From Pelagophyceae sp. CCMP2097 (taxonomy: Eukaryota; Sar; Pelagophyceae), in assembly GCA_026770575.1 (NCBI GenBank), contig MU657429.1:13400-34999 (forward strand): a stretch of 21,600 bases of DNA, given 5' to 3'. Positions within the stretch are counted from its first letter, which is position 1. Every line of letters begins with the position of its first letter. Shown one piece after another: positions 8,564 to 15,914 of this stretch. The position numbers were made by a program, and so were the translations under genes. The notes under the pieces were generated by a model that searched no databases, was not told the origin of the DNA, and saw nothing but the letters and a program-made list of their open reading frames with translations.

Positions 8564-8866
8564 GTGACTGACACCGCCCGCCGCTTCTCTTCGCGCTCTC
8601 CCGTTTCTCTACTCTCTGCGCTTCGCCTGTCCACCGCTTCGACTGTTTGCAATTGCTGTTTGAATGGTTAAAGTGAAAATCGCTGATCCAGAAGGATGGG
8701 CCCGGGCTTCTTCTTCTATTATGCACTCCACTGAGGCTGCTTAAAAACCAACAGGCGGTTCCGTCGCTGCTGGACTCCACACAATGGCTTTTTCCCACGT
8801 CGCCATTAAAGGCGGTGCGGCTTGTGATGGGTCTCGCGCGGTGGCTCGGCCTCGGCCTGGCGCTTG
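8564..8866 (+). other. 3' flank of the RT gene, no coding signal
   Basis: This is pyrimidine-rich, less GC-rich sequence. It includes a 57-nt stretch (8592-8649) that recurs at the right end of the window. The position suggests a 3' UTR or 3' tail of the retroelement. No poly(A) or short terminal repeat was seen. Confidence 0.5.
8592..8649 (+). repeat. Dispersed repeat, copy 1
   Basis: About 83% identical over ~57 nt to 21379-21436 in the same orientation. Both contain CTGCGCTTCGCCTG and CCGTTTCTCT. It lies just downstream of the RT stop codon, as expected for the 3' end of a retroelement family. Confidence 0.65.
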
Positions 8867-9040
8867 GTGTGGCGACAGCGGACCTCGGAGGGCCTTGTCA
8901 CCGCGGGGCAGCGGTGGTGCTATACAAAGTACAGCACCGTCGCCGATCTTCTCGTGTGGTGACAGCGGACCTCGGAGGGCCATGTCACCGCGGGGCAGCG
9001 GTGGTGCTATACAAAGTACAGCACCGTCGCCGATCTTCTC
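8867..9040 (+). repeat. Two tandem copies of an 87-bp unit
   Basis: Copy 1 is 8867-8953 and copy 2 is 8954-9040. They differ at two positions that I can see (GGCGACA/GGTGACA and CTTGTC/CATGTC). The period is 29 codons, so every frame stays open across it. Each unit holds two inverted-repeat stems: GGTGACA with TGTCACC, and GGTGCT with AGCACC around ATACAAAGT. The near-identity points to recent duplication. Confidence 0.9.
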
Positions 9041-9085
9041 ATCGTCACGGTATATGGTGGGTTCTCTCAATGGGGCCTTGTACAC

Positions 9086-9155
9086 GAGCTCTTAGCGCCG
9101 CTTGGACGGGCCATGTACTGGAGCTCTCAAGCGCCGCTTGGACGGGGGTGCGTGA
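9086..9155 (+). repeat. Short imperfect tandem repeat (35-nt period)
   Basis: GAGCTCT followed by AGCGCCGCTTGGACGGG occurs at 9086 and again at 9121. It is low-copy, and I could attach no function to it. Confidence 0.55.
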
Positions 9156-9320
9156 GGTAGATGCGGAGCATGCGGCCGTGGAGCTCCGTGAAGACGAGCA
9201 CAAGGTACTGTAGCAGCAATGCCACGTACTTGCCACCACGGCGCAACCGACGTGTCAAAACGGCTCGGAGGCGGGCACCATGCACGGCACGTCGAGGTCG
9301 ATCGCCAGGTCCGCCACGAT

Positions 9321-9590
9321 GCCGTTGGGCAGCAGCATGGGCACGCCAAGCGCCGGGTCCACCGCGCCGCCGTCGGGCGGCGTGGGCACGAGCGGATCGA
9401 GGCAGTGCACGTCGAGGCGGAGCGCCGATTCCGTCACGACGCCGTCGAGCAGCGTGGGCACGATCGAGCCCAGACGCGGCACGTCGAAGCCGAGCACCGG
9501 GTCTGCCGCGACGCCGTCGGGCGGCGTGGGCACGAGCGGGTCCAGGCGGTGCGTCGAGGCCGAGCGCTGGGTCCGCGTTGCGCCGGGCGC
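9321..9590 (-). repeat. 72-bp minisatellite, coding-like on the minus strand (24-residue unit)
   Basis: GCCGTCGGGCGGCGTGGGC-type anchors lie at 9321 (divergent), 9369, 9441 and 9513. Spacing is 48, 72 and 72 nt, so units expand or contract in 24-nt steps. On the minus strand one frame reads VPTPPDGVAADPVLGFDVP and variants of it, 24 residues per unit. The rightmost unit has lost one or two bases and shifts frame. This is likely the remnant of a repeat protein, or simply a GC-rich minisatellite. Confidence 0.7.
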
Positions 9591-9798
9591 CTAAAGGGAG
9601 GCTAACCAAAGGCACACTGCGCCATGGCCCATGGGGTTCAGGCATGAAGGAGACAAAGGGGTTCGGGTGAGGAAGTAGGGCAAGGCGACGGAGGCGGGGT
9701 GCTCGATGAGGGCCAGGGATGTTGAAGGCGCGCTGGCCGCCAGAGCCGCGCCATCACTGGATAACGACAAACCGCGATTTCGTCGTCTTCTTCTTCTT

Positions 9799-9935
9799 CG
9801 GGCTCCTAGGGTCTCCACGTCCTCGACTTTGTCCGAAGCCTCGTTCGTTATAAGGTCCGGTTTAATTTCAGGGCCGTTCGATCCGACCCGACCCGCCCAA
9901 GCCTCCCTAGGCCCCCGCCGCGCCCGCGCCCCCTC
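9799..9935 (-). repeat. Right arm of the ~140-bp inverted repeat
   Basis: The reverse complement of this stretch aligns to 5071-5210. It lies immediately beyond the broken 3' end of the helicase gene. The minus-strand frame through it ends in the same peptide and stop as the left arm. In the first ~60 nt most substitutions between the copies fall at the third position of that frame. A CTAG lies near the inner end of both arms. Confidence 0.8.
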
Positions 9936-10050
9936 CCAGGCCGCCCCAGGTCGCAGTCGCGTTCGACGTCAGTATAGACGCCCCCCGGAGCTCCACTTCG
10001 TTCCTTACGTCCAGCCTTACGCTGCATCGTGTCCACCGGCATCTCGGTCT

Positions 10051-11256
10051 TCACCGCGTCGTGGTGCTGCACCTCCTCCTGCTGCTGCTTGCTGCTTGCT
10101 GCTGCTGCGGCGGAAAATTCTGAAAGGCCGACATCGCCGCGAACTTCGTCCGCTGTGGCTTGGTGAGCGGGTGCCGGAACGAGTGCGTTGGGCTAAACGG
10201 CACCGCGACGCAGTGTGGCGGCAACCCCTCGAGCGGTGCCTCCAACGCCGGCCGTGGGAATTCGACGACGACGTACTCCGGCGGCTTCAGCAACCACCAC
10301 ACGTCCCCGTCGTACCTCGCCTCGCCCGGCCGCGGCATCGCCGGCTCGTCTGGATGCAGGTTGATCTCTCGCTCGAGGCCGCGCGAACCGCTGACGATCT
10401 TCAGGTACTTCCATTTTTGGACGTTCTTCGGCGGCGCGACCGCCAGCCCCGGCGCGAAATAAAACATGGCCGGCATGCCGCACTCCGTTTTGTCCTTCGT
10501 CGCCAGCGACGCCGCCAGGCCCAGGCTGAGCTCGTGCACCGGCTGTCCCTCGAAAAAGTCCACGCTCCGGTACGCGATCGCCTTCATGCCCGCCGCTTTC
10601 CCCCTCCCAATCGCGCGGAGCTGCCCGAACGCCATCCGCAAGATGTTCGTCTCGCAGACCAACGTCATGTTCCGCAACTTCGGGTCGTCGGAGGTCGGGC
10701 ATCGTGGACCTTCGCCGTCGAGGACGCACTCGTCGTTGATGCGGCGGACGTCTTCCTCGATGGTGCGGTCGCGGTCGCTGCTCGAGACTCCGCCGAGCTC
10801 CGAGTAGGCGAACCGCCATCGGTGCATCATATCGCGGTAGTCGTAGTCGTCGAATCGGTGGTTGACGCCGTCGAGCTCGACGACGACGTTCATGCCGCGG
10901 TACATTTCGAGCCCGCGCCGAAGGTGCCTCACCTCGGGCTTGTCCACGCCAAACTCACCCAGCACCTTGGCCACGTCGCTCTCGGACGCGCCCGCCTCGC
11001 TCAGCGCCCCGGCGAGGAAGTACGGATTGTTGCCGTCCTTCTGGACGATGGGCAGCTGGAACTGGTCACCGAACTTGATCGTGTGCATGGCGCCATAGCC
11101 GTCGAGATCATCGCCGTTGATGACTCCGTCGTCGTCTTGCGACTCGCCGGCGTCGATCGCCGCCGCGTGCGCCGCCGTCGCGTGCCCCCCCAGTCTACTG
11201 TCGAACTTCAGCGCGATCATCCCATACTCGTCTTGTATAAGGACGCGTTTGCCCTG
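10051..11256 (-). CDS. Helitron Pif1-like helicase, Walker B to a truncated C-terminus
   Basis: This segment continues the frame of the upstream segment after a TGA at 11257-11259. It begins with LIQDEYGMI (Asp-Glu at 11232-11227), the Walker B motif. FGDQFQLPIV (Gly at 11070) is the motif III signature GDxxQLPPV of Pif1/RecD-like SF1B helicases. MHRWRFAYSELGG and later FYFAPGLAVAPPKNV fit the middle of Helitron helicases. The final motifs V and VI, normally including an HKxQG-like box, are not found. The frame instead runs into a Gln-rich tract and ends. The enzyme would unwind DNA during rolling-circle transposition, but this copy is C-terminally truncated. The Ala/Arg-rich plus-strand frame across it (9706-11307) is a shadow. 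Confidence 0.75.
   Translation of the reverse strand, partial: QGKRVLIQDEYGMIALKFDSRLGGHATAAHAAAIDAGESQDDDGVINGDDLDGYGAMHTIKFGDQFQLPIVQKDGNNPYFLAGALSEAGASESDVAKVLGEFGVDKPEVRHLRRGLEMYRGMNVVVELDGVNHRFDDYDYRDMMHRWRFAYSELGGVSSSDRDRTIEEDVRRINDECVLDGEGPRCPTSDDPKLRNMTLVCETNILRMAFGQLRAIGRGKAAGMKAIAYRSVDFFEGQPVHELSLGLAASLATKDKTECGMPAMFYFAPGLAVAPPKNVQKWKYLKIVSGSRGLEREINLHPDEPAMPRPGEARYDGDVWWLLKPPEYVVVEFPRPALEAPLEGLPPHCVAVPFSPTHSFRHPLTKPQRTKFAAMSAFQNFPPQQQQAASSSRRRCSTTTR
10071..10114 (+). repeat. (CTG)n-like microsatellite, poly-Gln on the minus strand
   Basis: Interrupted CTC/CTG/CTTG runs encode Gln-rich sequence in the helicase frame. Just beyond it a second minus frame (9848-10072) takes over, so slippage here may have shifted the frame of the helicase C-terminus. 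Confidence 0.7.
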
Positions 11257-11259
11257 TCA

Positions 11260-11403
11260 AAGCTTCTTCGTCACCGACGACATCGTCTTGGCCCTCGGCC
11301 CCGATAGGTACGTGTGGAGCGTATCGCCGCCCACGTTGTGCGCCGCGCGCGCCGTGCGTGCGTAAATCACGAATGCGTCCACGAACCCGTTCGCCTCTGC
11401 GTA
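11260..11403 (-). pseudogene. Helicase fragment between two in-frame stops (motif Ia region)
   Basis: These 48 codons are bounded by TAG (11404-11406) and TGA (11257-11259) in the same frame as both neighbours. They carry FVIYARTARAAHNVGGDTLH, which aligns with the APTGxAAxxxxGxTLH block following Walker A in Pif1-like helicases, with the Pro and Gly replaced. The homology across both stops shows they interrupt one ancestral frame. Confidence 0.7.
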
Positions 11404-14091
11404 CTACCGAACGCAGTTTGCGACCGCCGACTTGCGGACGCCGGCTACCCCCACGACAATCATGCGCAGCCACGGGTTTATCGCGCCGCTGCCGCGCTCG
11501 ATGAATGTTGCACGCAGGGCCTCCAGGATGATCATCGTCGCCCGGCGTTGCTCGCCCTCGAGCGCGGCGCTGTGGTCGCTGACCTTCTTCTTCCTCTCGG
11601 GGTCGAACACCGGCGCGCCTTGCGCCAGCGCCTCCGCGATCGTCAGCAATTCCTTTGGGTGCTCGATCGTCGTCGCCACCGCCGGCGTCGATTTTTTCGA
11701 AGCTGCGGCCCGCTCCCGGTGGCCGTCGTCGTCTTCAAACTCCTCGCCACCGCCGGGGCCAGGCATCGGCGTCAGCAACATCGGCGCCTTCGAATGCAGC
11801 GCGTGTTGCGCCGCCGCGTTCTGCCGTTTTGTCTCCTTGTCCCACCTCTTGGCTCGGCCCGGATCGCTTGGTCCTCGCAACACGCAGCCGGCTTGCGCCG
11901 TCGCAGCGTCGCGGGTGGCCCTTTCGAGCGACGTCGCACCGTCGGTCGGGGCCGCGTCAAAGAATCCATGGAACTGCGTGAGCTGCGCCACGACGCTGGC
12001 CACCTTCGCGTCCACGCGCGTGTCGGCGGCGGAGCTTGCCTCCCAATCGTCGCCATTGGCCAGAGATGACCTCAGCAACGCTAGCGTCGACGCGTCGAGG
12101 GTCTCGGACGCCAGTGTATCTTCGTTGATCATATCCTGCCACGTGGCACCGGCGTCCTCGTCGTCGCCGTCGACCGCCGCGGCTCTAACAAGGCCGCCCG
12201 CGCTTGCCGGCACCCGCCTCTGATCTAGGAGGTCGCGCGCCACATTGGGCGCGTCGCTCGCCTCGTGAAACGCCTGGTGGTTCGCGAGCCGAGTATACAC
12301 CCAGTAGCTTTCGCGCCCAGCATTTTCGGGCGCCTCGCGCGACGGCTGCGCCGTACATAGCATCGGCGTCGCTGGCGCTGTCGTCGTCGACGCCGCGCGC
12401 GAGGCGGTGTCCACGTCCACGTCTGCGTCCACGTCCATGTTGTCCGCGTTAGCGGCACGCTCAGTCTCCCGGCCGACCGACGGCATCGAGGGAAACGGCG
12501 GTGGCGGGGTCTGTCCGCCGTCGCCGTCCTCGCCAGTCATCGTGCGCGCTACGAGGAGCGCAAACTTCGGATCACTTCGAAGTCGCGCGCACTCGTCCGT
12601 CGCTCTGACCACGAGGGCGGTCCATTGCGCCTGGGATGCCCACGAACCGTACCGATTTGCAAAAAGCGCGGCGTACGTTCCCATCGGCAGTGGGCGTTTC
12701 CGAGGGGTTGTCCGCCAGTGCGTATAGTACGTCAGCACGCTCGCGCCGAAATTATCTATAGTCTTCAGGAGCGTCTGCAATTCGCCGTCGTGCGCGGCGA
12801 GCCCAGCCCAGCTGGCAACGTCCCCCGTCGCCCAGTTCGCGAAGAGCACCACGAAGTACGCGAAGAACGGAGGCTGCCGAGGCCAATGCATAAACGGGTA
12901 CGGGCACACGACTCGCATCTTGCCGGCGAAGCGGAAGATTTCGTGCGTGTCGCTCTGCTCGTGCGACGCGAGCAGCTTGAGCCTGCGTGTGCGCCGCGGT
13001 AAGCGCCGCCCAGCGTGTACGTCGCTGTTGCCCGTCTCGTCGCAGAAGACCCGGCGACCGCCGGGTAGCTCCGCCAAGTCGTCGTCGCTATCCGGCGCGC
13101 TACTGTCGTCGCCCAGGGTGCCACAGTCGTCGGTTTCACTGGCGCGGACTTTGAAGCCGCGCTCGAAGAATCGAACGAGCGATTCGTACGCGCAAGCGGC
13201 GGGCCGACCTTCGTAATCCAGCAGCGCGTTCGCGAGCACCTTGCGGTTCGCGTTGCCCTCCTCGACGTCGTATGTTAATCCGTCACCGTTGTCGATTGTG
13301 GCTCGCTCCGCGCCCGCGCCGTCGTCGACGCCGTCGTCGCGCCGATCGACGCACATCGCCGGCGCCGCCGCGCCATCACCTTCGTGTTCGCGTAGCGACG
13401 CAGGCGCCGAGTCCGCCGTTGCGACCGGCGTCGTTGCGGCCGGCGCCGAATCAAAACTGAAAGAGTGGCCGTCTCCCAGGAAGAGGCGGGCGCTCATCAT
13501 CCACGTTTCGTGCGTCTGATAGTGCGGTCCGTGGCCGACCATCATCAACGCCATGTACGGCAGTGAGAAAGTACACTCCCTTGTCACTGCAAAGGCGGCG
13601 GCGAGCACGACGCGTCGCGTGCACTTGACCGCGTTCGGCAGCGTGGCCTCGTTGACGCGGTGCTTAAGGTGCGAGAAAGAAGCTACGTACAGCTCGCGCA
13701 CGTTCGAGTCGCAGTAGCCCCACTTCGTAATGTAGCTTGTGATGTAGAGCATGTTCGCCTTGGCGTGCTCCCCGGTGAACATGAACTTGACGCACTGGTT
13801 GAAGCCTTCGAGCGTGGCCGCCGTCGGCGAATGGATCACGACGTGTTGATCGCCGTCGTACGAGATCACCACGATGTCGACGTCCCCGTCCGAGGCGACG
13901 CCCCCGGTCAACCCGCCCCCGCCTCCTGAGTAGCGCCTCGCCTTGAAGGCGCGGGCCGTCGCCATCAGCTCGGCAACGAAGAGCCTCGACTTTCGTCGCG
14001 ACGAGCGTCGACGCGGCCACCGTGCCGTGCTCGCAGCCGCGCGCGCCGTCCACGACGACCACAGCCGCATACGTTTCTGCGGCGCGGTCAT
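11404..14091 (-). CDS. Helitron Rep C-terminal part (Tyr pair) through linker to Walker A
   Basis: An open frame of 895 codons. The first ~25 codons are probably out of frame; real sequence starts near 14010 (LFVAELMATARAF). LYITSYITKW follows, with Tyr codons at 13746-13744 and 13734-13732. These are the two tyrosines, three residues apart, of the Helitron Y2 Rep nuclease, which nick and carry the DNA 5' end. Further on, ASHEQSDTHEIF, then CPYPFMHWPRQ and YFVVLFANW match the Rep-helicase linker of Helitron proteins. A disordered Asp/Ala-rich section follows. The last residues are IVVGVAGVRKSAV (11428-11451), a Walker A with Arg in place of the last Gly of GxxGxGKS. TAG at 11404-11406 ends it, and homology continues beyond. 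Confidence 0.8.
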   Translation of the reverse strand: MTAPQKRMRLWSSWTARAAASTARWPRRRSSRRKSRLFVAELMATARAFKARRYSGGGGGLTGGVASDGDVDIVVISYDGDQHVVIHSPTAATLEGFNQCVKFMFTGEHAKANMLYITSYITKWGYCDSNVRELYVASFSHLKHRVNEATLPNAVKCTRRVVLAAAFAVTRECTFSLPYMALMMVGHGPHYQTHETWMMSARLFLGDGHSFSFDSAPAATTPVATADSAPASLREHEGDGAAAPAMCVDRRDDGVDDGAGAERATIDNGDGLTYDVEEGNANRKVLANALLDYEGRPAACAYESLVRFFERGFKVRASETDDCGTLGDDSSAPDSDDDLAELPGGRRVFCDETGNSDVHAGRRLPRRTRRLKLLASHEQSDTHEIFRFAGKMRVVCPYPFMHWPRQPPFFAYFVVLFANWATGDVASWAGLAAHDGELQTLLKTIDNFGASVLTYYTHWRTTPRKRPLPMGTYAALFANRYGSWASQAQWTALVVRATDECARLRSDPKFALLVARTMTGEDGDGGQTPPPPFPSMPSVGRETERAANADNMDVDADVDVDTASRAASTTTAPATPMLCTAQPSREAPENAGRESYWVYTRLANHQAFHEASDAPNVARDLLDQRRVPASAGGLVRAAAVDGDDEDAGATWQDMINEDTLASETLDASTLALLRSSLANGDDWEASSAADTRVDAKVASVVAQLTQFHGFFDAAPTDGATSLERATRDAATAQAGCVLRGPSDPGRAKRWDKETKRQNAAAQHALHSKAPMLLTPMPGPGGGEEFEDDDGHRERAAASKKSTPAVATTIEHPKELLTIAEALAQGAPVFDPERKKKVSDHSAALEGEQRRATMIILEALRATFIERGSGAINPWLRMIVVGVAGVRKSAVANCVR

Positions 14092-14560
14092 CTTTCACCA
14101 CCAGGCACACGCGCCGCGCGGCCTCGGCACCGTACACCTTGTGATTGAATTTCAGCGGAAGCTTTCCTCCGTCCACCACCCAGATCTGAACGTCAAACGC
14201 CGCCGCGGTCAAAGACAGTCGCCCAACGGTCGTCCCTTGGGCGTCGCTCTGCGCTTCGAGCGCGGCAAGCGCCGCCGCATCTAGGTCGGCCGCCGCCAGG
14301 AACGCGACCGCGCGCACGAGGCTCGACGCCCGCTGCACCACAAAGGACGGCTGCTTCTCCACCTCGGCAGCGACCTCGAACGGCGCTGCCTCGCGGCTCG
14401 CGCACGCGCGCACGCCCTGGTCGTCGTTGAGCGCGCACTCCGGACGTACGTTCACGATGCGACGCAATCCGGGGCGTGGCGCTGCGGCGTCGAACGCAGA
14501 TCGCTGCATCGTGGCGTGCCCCGGACGCAGATCGACGACGAACCCCTGCGCTTGCCGCGC
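14000..14560 (-). pseudogene. Rep segment in a shifted frame
   Basis: Between the HUH and Tyr segments the good coding sequence moves to a third frame. It runs from about QGFVVDLRPGHATMQ (~14550), through DAQGTTVGRLSLTAAAFDVQ, to ASTLVATKVEA (~14005). The frames on either side turn Arg-rich exactly where this one looks natural. So there are two frameshifts, at roughly 14560 and 14010. Two small indels in one gene explain this better than separate genes. Confidence 0.6.
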
Positions 14561-15368
14561 AAAGCAAGTCGCGCTCCCCCTCGGTGCAGCGCGGCCACGG
14601 ATGCCCGCTCTTGCAGTGCATCGCGGCTTCGTCCTTGCACTTGCCGTAGCAGCCCACGCCCGGCCGCGCCGGCTTCGGGTGGCATTGGTGCACCAACCGC
14701 TGCGCTTGCACGAGCATGCGGCGCGTTTCGCAATCGAGGTCGTAGCTCGATTTGTCGAACAGTCGACACTTGGACACCGCCACGCGAAGACGACCAGTAG
14801 GCCACTCCACCAGCGCCTCGTCTGTCTCGGCAAACACGTCGACGACCAGCGCTGGGTACGCGGGCCGCGAACACCCCGCGCGGGCCGCCGCGCTCCCCGG
14901 TGCCTCGGGGGTGACCTCCGCGTCGTCAACGAGTACCCACACGCCGGACCGCGGCGGAGTCGGTGCTTGCGTCGACGACGTAGGCGCCGACGACGGCGCG
15001 GACGCCTCCGAGTCGAGGAGTTCTGCAGCGCCGTTCACGCATCGCGGCGCGGCAAACCAGTCCGGCTGCGGTGCCGCGTAGCACGGGATCGGCTGCGCTG
15101 CAACCACGCGTTGCAGCGCGCCCGTGCTTGCGTCGCGGCCAACCGCGATTTGGTGTGCGAATTTCCAGTCGTCGTTCAGGCGCGGGTAGCCAATCGCATC
15201 GCAGTGCGCACCCTTGAGACCGGTCGGCAGCTCGGCGCACAGGCTCGAGTCCACGAAGTCGAAGAAGGCGTGCCGCTTCTCGTCGTCGCGCAGCCAGCCC
15301 TGCAGAGCCTCGAACGTCATCGACGTGTGGGCCTCGCCGTGGAAGTGGTTGTTGCCGCGGCCCTGCAT
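14193..15368 (-). CDS. Helitron Rep nuclease, HUH motif segment
   Basis: The segment opens with MQGRGNNHFHG. The His-Phe-His codons at 15347-15345 and 15341-15339 form the metal-binding HUH motif of rolling-circle Rep proteins, in the Helitron context QxRGxxHxH. The next ~260 residues include DDEKRHAFFDFVDSSL and a Cys/His-rich stretch (CYGKCKDEAAMHCKSGHPW). From about 14560 to the stop the sequence becomes Arg-rich and is out of frame. The ATG at 15368 is not a true start: it directly follows an in-frame TAG (15369-15371), and the conserved domain spans that stop. Confidence 0.75.
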   Translation of the reverse strand: MQGRGNNHFHGEAHTSMTFEALQGWLRDDEKRHAFFDFVDSSLCAELPTGLKGAHCDAIGYPRLNDDWKFAHQIAVGRDASTGALQRVVAAQPIPCYAAPQPDWFAAPRCVNGAAELLDSEASAPSSAPTSSTQAPTPPRSGVWVLVDDAEVTPEAPGSAAARAGCSRPAYPALVVDVFAETDEALVEWPTGRLRVAVSKCRLFDKSSYDLDCETRRMLVQAQRLVHQCHPKPARPGVGCYGKCKDEAAMHCKSGHPWPRCTEGERDLLCAASAGVRRRSASGARHDAAICVRRRSATPRIASHRERTSGVRAQRRPGRARVREPRGSAVRGRCRGGEAAVLCGAAGVEPRARGRVPGGGRPRCGGACRARSAERRPRDDRWATVFDRGGV

Positions 15369-15914
15369 CTAGGTAATCCCCTCCGCCGCCGTACGCACGC
15401 CCACTAAGCCCGGCCCACGCGCGTGCTCGGCGTCCCACGGGAACTGCAAAAAGGCGTCGGCGTAGAACTTGATAACGCGCTCGTAGAACAGCGCCGACGT
15501 GACCGGGTCGTCTGCCATCATCGTGGCGCGCTGCGTCGCGTTCGGCCGCAGGTGCGGCGAGTCGAAGATGATCTGCGACGACCCGTCCGCCATTCGCAAG
15601 GCGCGGGCATCGTGGTTCGGCGCCGGGTTCACCGTCCAAAACACCGTCGCGGGGCCGAACGTGAGCCCGAAGCCGCGGATGACGTCGCGGAAGCTTTCGC
15701 GGTGCTGTGGCGTCACGAGCACGTTGCGCATCACCGCGTACGCCGCGTTCGAAAGTAGGAACTGCGTCCGCCGCGCGGCCGGGTCGCCCTCGGACGCCGC
15801 TTTGAGCGTCTCGACGGCCTTGCTCACGTCGCCCTCGAGAAAGATCGAGTTGATCTTCCACTTCGCGTTCGCGATGATGCGGTGCCTAATCAATAAGTTG
15901 AGCTCCTTCGCCAT
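15369..15914 (-). CDS. Helitron-like Rep N-terminal domain
   Basis: 181 codons. FGLTFGPATVFWTVNPAPNHD matches the Helitron_like_N signature, in which FxTxNP starts the Rep fold. TQRATMMADDPVTSALFYER, then VIKFYADAFL, fits the dP.....ffh..i..f...l block that precedes the HUH motif. It is bounded by an in-frame TGA (15915-15917) upstream and TAG (15369-15371) downstream. Both neighbours continue in the same frame, so it is an internal piece of one protein, and the initiating ATG at 15914 is probably fortuitous. Confidence 0.8.
   Translation of the reverse strand: MAKELNLLIRHRIIANAKWKINSIFLEGDVSKAVETLKAASEGDPAARRTQFLLSNAAYAVMRNVLVTPQHRESFRDVIRGFGLTFGPATVFWTVNPAPNHDARALRMADGSSQIIFDSPHLRPNATQRATMMADDPVTSALFYERVIKFYADAFLQFPWDAEHARGPGLVGVRTAAEGIT

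Noticed and set aside
8867..9590. CRISPR-like array
   Set aside because: The repeats are contiguous without unique spacers and the rest of the window is eukaryotic.
9706..11307. A 533-codon plus-strand open frame
   Set aside because: It lies opposite the helicase motifs and is Arg/Val-rich. The minus strand carries recognisable Walker B and GDxxQLP motifs, so this is a shadow.
14427..15407. A 326-codon plus-strand open frame
   Set aside because: It is antisense to the HUH-containing Rep segment and strongly Arg-rich. No domain is seen.
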